Positions 12,001-22,700 of a stretch of 64,000 bases of DNA are shown here, one piece after another. Position 1 is the stretch's first letter. The number at the start of each line of letters is the position of its first letter. The notes under the pieces were generated by a model. It saw only the letters and a program-made list of their open reading frames with translations, did not search any database and had not been told where the DNA came from. Both the position numbers and the translations under genes were made by a program. The stretch covers positions 30,998,501-31,062,500 of the forward strand of contig OX327684.1 in the NCBI GenBank assembly GCA_946807835.1. Reading direction: 5' to 3'. The stretch is from Ailanthus altissimus. Taxonomy: Eukaryota; Streptophyta; Magnoliopsida; Sapindales; Simaroubaceae.

Positions 12001-13716
12001 TCATCACAATCTTGATGGCTTAGTTTTCATTGCAGTCACTTTCTTTAGTGCCTTATCCCACTTTATTTTTCTTTTAAAAGAAAATTCTATTCTCTTCTAA
12101 TCATTAAAACACGTTTCATTTGTGATTAAGAAACTACTAAAATACTTTAATCTAATACCTGAAGGACCAATTCCATCAAGGTATCTACAGTGTGGGGTCC
12201 AAGCATAAACATCGACCAGATGGCCAAATCTGTTCACCAGAAACAGAAACAAAAATAAATAATGATATCAAATGAGCAAATTACACTAGCAGGCACCAGC
12301 AAAGCATGTGAGTGTCTGCTGTGAAGCTCAAGGAATTAGGTTGTACTACACTTGTATTCACCTGTCACCTCCATTTCCTTCTCTGTTATCTATCGGATTG
12401 CCACCATAAAGTCGTCCAGGAATAGCACTTCCTATTGAGAAATGCATAATGTCAACTTCATGACCTTTGCAAGTCTTGCTGGTGCAAGAGTCCCTTCCAT
12501 CTTTACAACCACCCATCTAACGAGACAAATATATCACAATTTTAATTTTAGTGTAAAGTGCAAGATAGTCAAAATGCAATACAACTTCTAACAGAAGCAG
12601 ATAGCCATAGCAAGGAAATTGGTAGGATAACTTACATTGTGATAAGTGGCGTCATCACCTATTTGAAACATGAAAGCAACCGATGGGCATTTGGTGTTTT
12701 CGCTGCATTACAGAAAACAAATCTAGTTCAAAATAAACCTTCCATGTTGAGAAATGAGAATTCAAACCATTGCCAAAGTTTTCAAACAGAACTCCCACCA
12801 TACAAAACATCCCAAAAAGCAGGGAGTGACAACTAAAATTCATGCCACCAACAAAAGGAACTAAGGATATGGATTTGGATGCGATCGTGATGATGAATTC
12901 TCAGTGAACTAGCAGACATAAAGTTAAATCATCCTACTCTAAAAATTATTATCAGTATCATGTCACAAAAACTAACATTTAACGAACAAATATGTACATA
13001 AATAAAAAAATCAAATTTGTCTCCATATGAAGTAGATTAAACAAAAGCAAAATATTTAGGATTTGGTTGCAATTCACCGCGAGAAGCACCGAGTGCCAGC
13101 TAAAATCACTAATACCAGAGAAATCGAATCGATCAAATCAACCAAAGAGATCAAGAAAACTAATAGTTTCGCTTCAACACAATCTATCACTTATATTTTC
13201 CTTTTCCAATCAATACTTACCCTTTAGTGTATACATACTCCCCATCAACTTGCAATAAGAAGAATACATCTTGACCATCATGCAAAGCCTGCAATAGCCA
13301 GAAAAAAATAAATAATAAAATTAAATTTATTGATCAGGTAAAAATCGAATGAATACGGGAGCAAATATTACGCGTATCATAGAAGCAGAAAGATAACATT
13401 AAACAAACACTTTTGATGCATGCATAGCATATGATTTGACTAACAGAAAAAACAATACCTTAACGGTCATTTTTCCGCCTTTGAATTCGTGTTCATCATG
13501 AGGGTCAAGAGCTGGAAGGAGAGAGAACTCGGAGCCATCAATGTCTTTCCAATCATCGGCGTGTCCATCGAGAGTGATGAGCCCAGGCTTAAACTCGGCC
13601 TCCACTCGGATCTCTGAGTCGGACTCGCAACTCCACTCACCTGACTCTTCGTGTGAGTTGACCCACCCGATTGACGCGGAGGCCAATATCAAAAGCACCA
13701 GCACAACTCGAAGCAT
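9038..13716 (-). CDS. Secreted or membrane-anchored haem-binding-like protein (ethylbenzene dehydrogenase/cytochrome c-552-like domain)
   Basis: Eight exons join in phase into about 360 codons: 13716-13459, 13288-13221, 12702-12636, 12516-12362, 12229-12159, 10526-10458, 9850-9750, 9331-9038. The N-terminus MLRVVLVLLILASASIGWV is a signal peptide. The lumenal part has LITLDGHADDWKDI, DGQDVFFLLQVDG, DWKGAWWHS and YYFEFSRPL, recalling the DOMON-like haem-binding fold called ethylbenzene dehydrogenase-related or cytochrome c-552/DMSO reductase-like in plant annotation. A single hydrophobic helix near the C-terminus (SVFAFVLSTVSLCVSVFVGY) would leave a short cytosolic tail, giving a type I topology. 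Intron 5 is long (about 1.6 kb). The biochemical role is not established to my knowledge, and haem binding itself is inferred from family. The start is the ATG that yields the signal peptide. Confidence 0.85.
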
Positions 13717-14708
13717 TGTATAGCACCAGATTCGCGAGCTTGTTATTTCGGGGGTTGTGTTTGCCGTGTTGTCTCTGCATTTCTTTTGAGACTCGAATAC
13801 ATTCGCGCTTGACTTTTATTCCTGTAGTACTCACCGTTCTTGATGTCATAGTCTACTTTAATTCATTTTTATATGGGATGAATAATCTCAGCCCGTTGTC
13901 ACAGTATTTTTAAAAGAGAATAACAGACTCCTAATGTTTTCTTCTTCTTTTTTAAATAACGCATGGGCGTAAATAATTTTAAAAATTTTATTCATATTTT
14001 TACTAATTAACGGTTTCATCTATTTTAATAAAAAAAAAATTATGTTTTTTTTTAAACAAAATTTGAAATTCAAATACTGTTTTTATTAAAATAAATAAAA
14101 AATATTGATGAAAATTTTTAATTATTAAAAATTTTAATTTTTAAAACTTAAAGATTTAAATATCTTTTTCTTTTATAAGATTTAACAAACTACTAATTAA
14201 TAGACCGCAATGGAATTTGAGCTAAATTACGTAAAAAGTAAAATTGAAAAATAAGACATAGAGCCTCCTATAAAACAATTGTTTTAACAAAAGAAAAGGC
14301 AAAAACCTAAAAGCGGCCTAAGCCTTAATGATATAACAATACGGTTTTTTGTTTTTGATATAATACTTAACAAGAATGTGATTTTTATATTTGACATTTC
14401 AAAATGTCTAGGTTTTCTTAGGAGAAGGAAGAATTAAATTCATATCCAAAATAGTACTAAAATTCAAATTACGGTAATGCCCATGCTTTTTAATATGAAC
14501 GAAGCGCGGAAAATGACCTACGCAGCCCCGTGAACTTTCCATGTAGCTGCCTTTTTTTGACTGCTCGTTTTTCTTTCATCTGGACAGGTGTGAAAGGGCC
14601 GCCAACGCTGGGCTGCATAACAGAAGTCTAGTTTTTCGACTTCAATGGCACATCGGATCACACCGCACTTGACGTTACTTATGGACAAATCATGTTTTTT
14701 TAGGAATA
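13717..14708. other. Upstream region of the haem-binding-like gene and AT-rich spacer
   Basis: The first 150-200 bp are the probable promoter and leader of the minus-strand gene. From about 13910 the DNA is AT-rich with no supported coding region. Confidence 0.5.
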
Positions 14709-17230
14709 ATTTGAGATACCCCCTCAAGTTTTCCTCCCTTTCTTATTAGATCACCTACTATTAGGTTGTGTTATAAACCCCTCCTAATGTTTGAAAAAAT
14801 TCGATATACCCCCGGGGCACAACGTCCGTCCACACCCATTGGTGGGCTAAAGGCAGAAAAAAAAAAACAAAAAAGTTAATGTACCAGTTTTTGTCAAATA
14901 ATTCTTTTTTTAAGAAAAAATCTCTCTCTCATCCTTTCTTTTAAGTTTTCATGGCTTTTTTATTTCCTTTCTCCTGCATTTTGCTCTTTTAATTTCACGG
15001 TTAATGCCCATTCATCTCTACCTTCACCATTGATGACAGATGATGGTTGGGGTCACAAGCGGCTGCGCTTTGGCTTGTCTTGTGTCACGCTTCAAATATT
15101 TTTAAGTAATTACTCGAACATTTGACGCGCGACAGGACCACCAAGGGGAAGACTTAGTCCATTTTAGATTAAATGGGCTAGATCTTCTAGAAGGCCTAAT
15201 AGACTTGGGTTAAAGCCAATTGCATGTGGTAGGTGGGGGAGTTTCTAGAAAAGGCATATTCCATGAGATATTTTTTTGGTAGTTGGCATCTTTAGAATAT
15301 TCCTTAACATATTCTCCTATTTAGTTGTGGACCATTGGATTAGAGTTAATCTTAGCCGTCCATTGTATATAGCTTTAGCTATAAATAGGTGGAGTTCTCA
15401 TTTGAGAATCCATCCTCCAAATTGTAGAAATACTCTTAACTTGTAAGTGTATAGCTTTGTAATTCTCTCTTTAGTAATAATATTCGAGAGCATTCTCTCA
15501 AACACTTGGTGTGCTTCTTCTTCATCTTTTTCTTTAGTTATTGGGGTCTTGTAGGCTGCTTAGCACTAGCAAATGTCTACGGTCGCACGGTTTCAAAAAA
15601 TCGGGTCGTGACACTTGGTTGAGACCGCAACAGTTATGCATAACGTCTTGTGGGCCTAGCGGCATCATTTCTCGTGTTCTTTAGAGATTGCTACCTCCAT
15701 TTTATGTTGTTGCAATGGATTAGATGGTGAATTTGGGTTATTGAAATTGTGAACAATGTAGTTTATTTTAAAGGGATTGTAGAAACGAAGCTAAGAGTCT
15801 TAATAACTTAATGAAATTGTGTGATTCTAATGTGAAAAATAGGTTGGGTTTTTAAGAAACAATGTGAAATCTAGTCGGTGCTAAAGTGGTTTTGATTCGG
15901 GGGATGATGGTTTGGCTTTCATGAGCTTGAATAATGTAAGAGGGACAATGAAAGGAGTTGTGGTGATATTTAAATAAACAATATGAATACGACAATGGCT
16001 TGATGAACGCAACTCGAAGAAAATGAAAGCTAAGTGTATTGGTTTGTGGAGACGAGAATGATGGCAGTGTAGAGTGTAGAGAATAATAGAGCACAAATGA
16101 AATATTTTTATTAATATAATAAACTTAAAATTTATAAATTTTAGAAATTTGTACTCTCTTGTACTTACAACACGACATTCACACATTTTTTGTTGAATTT
16201 ATTATTTGCTCAACTCTCTAACACATTAAACTCTAAACAATTGATCAAATATTTGATCAACTCTTTATTCTTAATTTGCTTACTTGCAAAACTAAATGAC
16301 GGAGGGGGGTATTTATATTTAGTTTTAATAAATTAAAATCACACAAATAAAATAATGTAAAAATTTATTAACCACACAAGTTTATAATACTTATCTCCTT
16401 AATTATTAATTTAAAATATCTTACTTAATCTAGAAACTTCAAGAATTTAGCTTGTAAATATTTGAACTTAATGTTATAATTAATTTAATTTAATTTAATA
16501 TTGTATTTTTAACATAAAGAATGATACTAAGTTTTAAGAGTATTTTTCTGTTAATTTAAAATTAACTCAATAGAAAATAAGTTGGTGTCGGAATTGTGTA
16601 TAAATTCAACGTAAATTACATATCGGATGTTGATGCGAAAGTTATTAGGAGTCAACATATTTATATTACTATCATTAATCTGAAAACGATTACGAATGAA
16701 ACGATCTCCTAATTTACATCATATGAGTCTAATTGTATTTTAAAGAAAAAATATATACGTGTGTTCTATTTGTATTATTATTGCTATCTCTCCCTTTTTT
16801 TTTTCTTGGCAAAAAATCAGAGAAAGTGTAATTGATTACACCAATCAACTAACGTGAAATGGGATGGCGATTACTATATTTGGTAACCACTTACTATAGA
16901 AGTGGATGAGGGGTGTTATTTACTTCCCACCACTTCATGTAAGTAATTACTCGAGTAATAATTTCTTGGTGGATTTAGCTCGGATCAACTCATTATGGCC
17001 CAAAAAATCCAACAGTGTGACTAGTGTCAAAAGTGCCGTTCAGCATTCATCAGGGCTAAGGCAAATATTATTGAACATTAGAAAATTAATTACATCTAGC
17101 ACAGTGTGGACAGAGGTTAGTTCTTACGGGGGTATATGGACTTTTATAAACATCAAGGGTGTTTATGACACGGTCTAAAAGTAAGTGGGCTAATCTAAAA
17201 TGATGGCAAACGTAATAGGGTATCTCAAAT
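14709..17230. mobile_element. Non-autonomous DNA transposon with long terminal inverted repeats (Mutator-like?)
   Basis: The left end (about 14709-14837) and the right end (about 17102-17230) are diverged inverted copies over about 130 bp. Both start ATTTGAGATACCC when read inward and share blocks such as ATATACCCCC and GTCCACAC. The 2.5-kb element has no transposase I can recognise. Long inverted repeats suggest a Mutator-like derivative. I could not find a convincing 9-bp target duplication, so the class is tentative. A solo LTR is nested inside. Confidence 0.55.
15083..15613 (+). mobile_element. Solo LTR
   Basis: The 531-bp segment starts TGTCACGC and ends GTCGTGACA, the TG...CA ends of an LTR with short inverted termini. 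It contains a TATA box (CTATAAATAGG, near 15378) and T/AT-rich poly(A)-signal-like sequence downstream. The 4-bp sequence CTTG flanks both sides (15079-15082 and 15614-15617). No internal retroelement domains adjoin it, so it looks like a solo LTR left by recombination, inserted in the long-inverted-repeat element. Confidence 0.7.
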
Positions 17231-17769
17231 TCTCCCTGTTTTTTGGGGTGGAATTTCAGGAAAAAAGAAAAAGATAATGACAATTTATGAACCTAATATT
17301 TAAAAAATATATATATTATAGCATTGAATATAATTTAAACTCTTTATTTTTAGGGTTATTGACAACTAAACTTTGATGGTTTATCACGTGTGATTAAAAA
17401 ATTCTCATATTTTAAAAAATATTAAAAACATCTCGTCCATTAATTCTTCTTATTTATTTTAATGTGGGGAATGGTATTTGAGCATTTTGACATTAATAAG
17501 TGTCATTTTAAAAACACATGAAATATTTTGATTTGCTCGTTCTGTGCTCCAAATGCTCCTCCTTCGTCCACTCTCAATGCGTCGTGTCATCTTTATCAAT
17601 TTCTTAGCATCAATAAAAGAAGGCAGAAATTAACGCCCCAAAGTGCATTTATCATCACCCACTGGTCTTTAATCATTAGATTGTTCAAAAACATATTTTT
17701 ATTGATGAAGGTGTGTTTGTAAATTTTGATTTCAATTGCGGAAACCTAATGAAAATATTATAATTTTAG
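17231..17769. other. AT-rich spacer
   Basis: No gene or repeat that I can support. It separates the inverted-repeat transposon from the F-box remnant. Confidence 0.4.
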
Positions 17770-18060
17770 GCTTTGTACAAGGGCTTGGTTTGTATGGCTC
17801 TTAATATGGACAATGATTTCTTTTTATGGAACCCATCTATTGGGATTTACAAAATATTATTGGGTTTTTTGTGAAATAATTTATTTTAAAGTAATATAAG
17901 TATGTGCGGTTTTGATTATGATTCAACCACTGGTGATTATAAGGATGTTTGTTCCACTTTGGCTAATGATGAAAGTATTTGTGGTAACAGACTTAGAATT
18001 TTGGTAATGAAAACTGATTCTTGGAGAGAGATAAAACACAACAATGTCTTTAGTTGCAGC
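17770..18060 (+). pseudogene. F-box-associated domain remnant
   Basis: Two stretches in one frame, split by stops near 17868-17890, match the F-box-associated interaction domain. The first reads KGLVCMALN...FFLWNPSIGIYK (17779-17860). The second reads CGFDYDSTTGDYKDV...VMKTDSWREI (17905-18036). These correspond to the NGLVC, WNPS, GFGYDS..DYKVV and SLKTDSWR signatures of this large plant family. No F-box is visible upstream and the reading frame is not sustained downstream. It is a short dead fragment of one of the most rapidly turned-over plant gene families. Confidence 0.65.
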
Positions 18061-19220
18061 CATTTTACAGTTCGGTTTCAAACTTTCAAGAATCAGATCA
18101 AGAGTATGAGCCTTCAAATGTGTATTCTGATTCGTGATCTGATAACGAGGATGATGACAACGAATCTTTTATTTTTTTAGTTAAAAGATGATGATGATAA
18201 TGAGATTTTGAGGAAGATTTAGTCAAAGATAAAGGAATGACATGGGAAGGCAAATGTCATCAAAGATTTTATATCATATTTAGAGAATGTGGAAAAAGAG
18301 ATCAGTAACTATAATATTGCAACTTTAAACTCATGGTTGCTAATAAAAACATTAATTGTCAGATAAAAATTAAATTAATGTTTCCTATATATAATTTGTG
18401 AAGTAAATTGACGCAAATTTAAATGTTTTTACATAAATTTTGTATCAAATAGTTTTTTTCTTAAAAAAAAAAAATAACAGCGAGTTTTTTTCAAACACTT
18501 TGATCAATTATCACTTGGATTAACTTAAACAATTAGTTGGAATTAGTTATCCTTGTTAGGTGTTATATTTAATCTTCATGAATATATGGCGTGTCAATTT
18601 ACATTGATTGGCAATTTGTTGTATATTACGGCCTATCGAATTCAGTACAGATTAAATAACTTTTGACGTGGTAGTCTCCTCACTTTTTCTTTGTTTATTT
18701 TTTGTTCTCAGTTATAATATTTGCAGGGAAAAAAATAAAAGAAAAATACTGCTGAAGCACTTCACACGTGAAGCTTTTAAGCCAAAAGGTTCGGGGTTTA
18801 ATTTGCCCTCGTATTAAATTAATAAGAAGGTTATATTTATATTTTTTTATAATAAAAAAAGTCAGCAATAATTAAAAAAAATTAAGAGTGGATATTTATT
18901 GATCTCTATTCAGTTCGGGTTAGAACCAAATTGAAATCGAATAGATTAATTTCAAAAAATTAAAATTAAATAGTTTAAATATATAGGATCGAATTGAACC
19001 TAATAGGTTCAAATCCAAATTTGTTTTTGTTTTTCTTTTTAAATTAGTATTTTTTTTAATTTAAATATAATAAATTAAAAACAAACTAAAGTTGCAAATA
19101 AATTAAATTGAATTCTAAATCGAACCAACAAATTTCAATTAATTCAACTGATTGCTCACTCTTAAAAAAAAAAATATTAATATTCACATTCCTTTCATCT
19201 TCTTTAAACAAGTACAATAA
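18061..19220. other. AT-rich spacer
   Basis: No gene is supported. A box-B-like string (GGTTCGGGGTTTAA, about 18788) is present, but there is no target duplication or tail to make it a SINE. Confidence 0.4.
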
Positions 19221-20232
19221 TTATTAACATTGCCATCTCATCTCATAAGATTGACATAAATTATACTTTGACGGTGAAACGAAAGTATACAAACAAGTAA
19301 ATAAAAATATATATTTTAAGTAAATAATAATATAAAATAATTTATTAAAAAATAAAGAGAAAAAGGAATAGAAGAATAACATACAAATAATTACGTGGTT
19401 CGGTAACTTGTCTACGTTTACAGCGGATCAATATCACATTTTTTCTCTTATTATGAATCACAAGGCACTCACAGAGTATACCTATTATAAGAAAGATCAC
19501 AAACAAAACTCTCTCTTATAATTTAGGGAGAGTTTTCTTTCACAAAGAACCACAAGATTATCACAAAGATTTCTTATTTTTTACTAAGATGTGTTTACAA
19601 GCCAATTGATAATCTTTGTATAGACTTTGAGACGACTTAGGTTTACCTTATACGTGTGGGAGTCGTATTAAGGAGTTCTGAAGCAAGTGAGAGACGAAAT
19701 AAGGAAGTTTTCTTATTTCGGGATACTGTTTCCTTCTCCAGCTCTGCGGCGCTGGCGCGCTCGTCTGAGCGCTGCGGCGCTGGCGCGATCGTCTGAGCGC
19801 TGCGGCGCTGGCGCGCCCGTCTGAGCGCTGCGGCGCTGGCGCGATCGTCTGAGCGCTGCGGCGCTGGCGCGCCCGTCTGAGCGCTGCGGCGCTGGCGCCT
19901 GGTGCGCCTTTCTTCTTTTTCTGTCTCCTTTCGCGTCCGCCTTAGATCCGTGCGTACCCTACGCACTTGACTTGCTCTCCAAATTATATTTCGATAATTT
20001 TCAATCAATATTTTTACAACGGGGAATATAATTTTAATTACATTGTCATTTTTTTATTTAATTAAAAGGATAAAAATATATTTTATAATTTTATCACATT
20101 AATAATTATAATATTTCCAAAAAGTGAGGATATTATAATATTTTTTTTAAATAAAAAAGTGATAATATAATATAAATCAAAGTCATCATAAAATATAATT
20201 TATGCCAACTTTAAAGAATGACAGTGTTAATA
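19221..20232. mobile_element. DNA element with TATTAACA-type inverted ends carrying a nested insertion
   Basis: The left end (from 19221, TTATTAACATTGCCATC, then CATAAATTATAC) and the right end (to 20232) are inverted copies. Read from the right, the right end gives ATATTAACACTGTCATTC followed by CATAAATTATATTTT. The ends match those of the 171-bp MITE at 32960-33130, so the two are related. The interior from about 19380 (ACGTGGTTCGGTAACTTG) to about 20020 resembles LTR-type sequence found in many plant genomes and holds the GC-rich minisatellite. It is probably an insertion into an old MITE. Confidence 0.5.
19744..19898. repeat. GC-rich 28-bp minisatellite
   Basis: About 5.5 tandem copies of a 28-bp unit (core GCTGCGGCGCTGGCGCG, then TCGTCTGA). 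The GAGC anchors fall at 19767, 19795, 19823, 19851 and 19879, exactly 28 apart. A variable position cycles CTCG, ATCG, CCCG, ATCG, CCCG, so the last four units form a 56-bp higher-order repeat. The tract is strikingly GC-rich in an AT-rich background. The apparent reading frame across it on the minus strand is an artefact of composition. Confidence 0.9.
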
Positions 20233-20686
20233 TCCAAGTAATATTTTCATATCATTTTACGAGATACAATGTTAAATTGCGAAAGTGAGATATACCATAT
20301 AGAGTAATGTTATTATTATAAAATATTAAAAAAATATATTTAAAATTAATGTGTTAAGTAATTATTAATAATTAAATATTATAATTTTAAAATTATTATT
20401 ATATTATTTAATAATTATGTGACATATTATTAAAAATTAAAAAATTTAAAATAACATTTAAATTTTAAAATGCGTAACGTTCACATATATTAAAAAAAAA
20501 AAATTACCCTAACCGGCCCAGCCCACGGTCCATCAACCATGCACGTCCATTCAAAATCCAAAAACCCTTCATTCTAACAAGAGCAGGGACAAAAGACGAG
20601 TTCAGAATGGTTTAATTTACAAACTTGCAAGTAAAGCGCCAGATCCGTTCACTCACAGCACTCTTGTCATCAAGATACATAAGAAA

Positions 20687-22668
20687 ATGAAGACTAGGGA
20701 TACTCTTGTGTATTTGTTGATCGTAATTTACTCAATTGCAGCGGTCTCAGCTGATTCGATCCATGGTTGTGGCGGATTCGTCGAGGTGAATCTTTACTTT
20801 TATATAATTTTTTTTTTTTAAAGAATGCCTTTTGGTGGGGAGAAAAAAAATGCAGGAAAAGAAATGAAAACGGGACTTGGAATCTTGGATAGAAAAACGA
20901 TATTGCTAAGTAACTTAGATTAGTGGAGTATTTTCCAATCGAATAAAGACTATGGATCTAACTCTCTTGATCTCATTTTCTTGTAATTTATTTTTATCAT
21001 GTTTATAACTGGGACAATTGGTCTGAGAAAGAATTGCTGTTTCATAGGCGAGTTCGTCTCTGATAAAGTCAAGGAAGGCGGCTGATGCAAGATTGGATTA
21101 TTCTCATGTCACAGTAAGTAATTAGTACTGCTTATTACCGATTTAACGTTGAACTTGAAGCATATGTGTGGAACATATCTATTTTATTTTTCAAATGTTA
21201 GGTTGAATTGCGCACGATAGATGGATTGGTAAAGGAAAGTACTCAGTGTGCTCCCAATGGTTACTACTTCATTCCCGTGTATGACAAGGTATTTTTTTTT
21301 CAAATGTGGTTGTTATATTGATTAGTATTTAATTTGTGTCTGATTAGTTCTTCTATCTACACTTTTCTGATGCTTTGGCTTAACTCATTCAACTTTGCTT
21401 CTGGATTTATTGACATTTCCTTTCTAAAACATCACAGAATGCGAAAGCATATCATACGTTGCTTGTTTGATACGGTCTGCTTCTGCATTCGGCTTTAGTT
21501 CATCTGATCAATTTTATTTATATTCAGGGTTCTTTTGTAATTAAAGTCAATGGACCAGAAGGATGGTCATGGGACCCAGATAAGGTCAGTCATCTCATTG
21601 TTAGTTGTACAGAATTTCTCTTGCAGTGTATCTCCTTATCTTCCTTTTAATCATGCCCTGCATATCCTTACCTCTAGCTTGATGTTAACAAATCAAAAAA
21701 ATTGTAGGTGCCAGTCACTGTTGATGATAATGGTTGCAATAGTAACGAAGACATAAATTTTCGGTTCACAGGGTACGTGCTGATATTTCATGTCAAAATT
21801 TCTGTTGATAATTTGGTCCAGTCTTATCTTATTCTCAATCCAAATTCTGTGCTCGTGCTCATTCCAGATTTCTTTATGATTTATTGTTCACTTGTTTGTT
21901 CATTGTAGGTTCACGTTAGCAGGTAGAGTTGTGGGAGCTGTTGGTGGAGAGAGCTGTCTTGATAAAGATGGAGGTCCTTCAAATGTGAATGTTGAACTTT
22001 TGTCTTATAGTGATGATCTTATATCATCAGTTGTAACGTCATCAAATGGGAGTTACTTGTTCAAAAACATTATTCCAGGTATAAAGAGCCCACTTCTTAT
22101 CTTGTGCTTAAGCACCACCTCGCACATGTTCTGAACGAAGGGATTTACCACATTGATGATATTGGTCGCTTGGTGTAGGAAAATACAAACTACGTGCTTC
22201 ACATCCTGATTTGAGTGTTGAAGTTAGAGGTTCCACAGAGGTTTGATGTTTGTTTCTCTTTCTTTTCACCATTTGGGCTGTTATCTTTCTTGCGAATCAT
22301 GCCTTCTAAAATCATGTTGTTGATGGCAAACAAATTTTGCTTGTGAATCATGTGAAAGTATTTTTCTTGCAGGTGGAATTGGGGTTTGAAAATGGTGTAG
22401 TCGGTGATATTTTCTTTGTACCTGGGTATGAAATCCGTGGGTTCGTTGTTGCTCAGGTACTGCAGAGCCAACAGTTGCATGAAAATCCGACTATTAGTAT
22501 TATTTATTTGTTTAATTTTATTGTATATATGAAGACCTTTGTCCTATCTTTTGATGTGTTAAGATATTCATCCACTGTTAGGGGATTCTAAATACCAAGA
22601 ATAAAATTGAAATATTTTGTAAATTCTTATCTATGTTGTCTTACGATATTTCACTATTAAATTCCTTT

Positions 22669-22700
<32 letters not shown>

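Noticed and set aside
15614..15660. Possible primer-binding site after the LTR, which would make it part of a full element
   Set aside because: The bases after the LTR end do not match a tRNA 3' end convincingly, and no gag or pol lies within reach, so a solo LTR fits better.
18750..18830. Box-B-like string suggesting another SINE or a tRNA gene
   Set aside because: No cloverleaf, no matching box A at the right distance, no tail and no target duplication.
19643..20008. Open frame of 121 codons on the minus strand
   Set aside because: It runs through the 28-bp GC-rich tandem array; 28 is not a multiple of 3 and the low stop density follows from composition.
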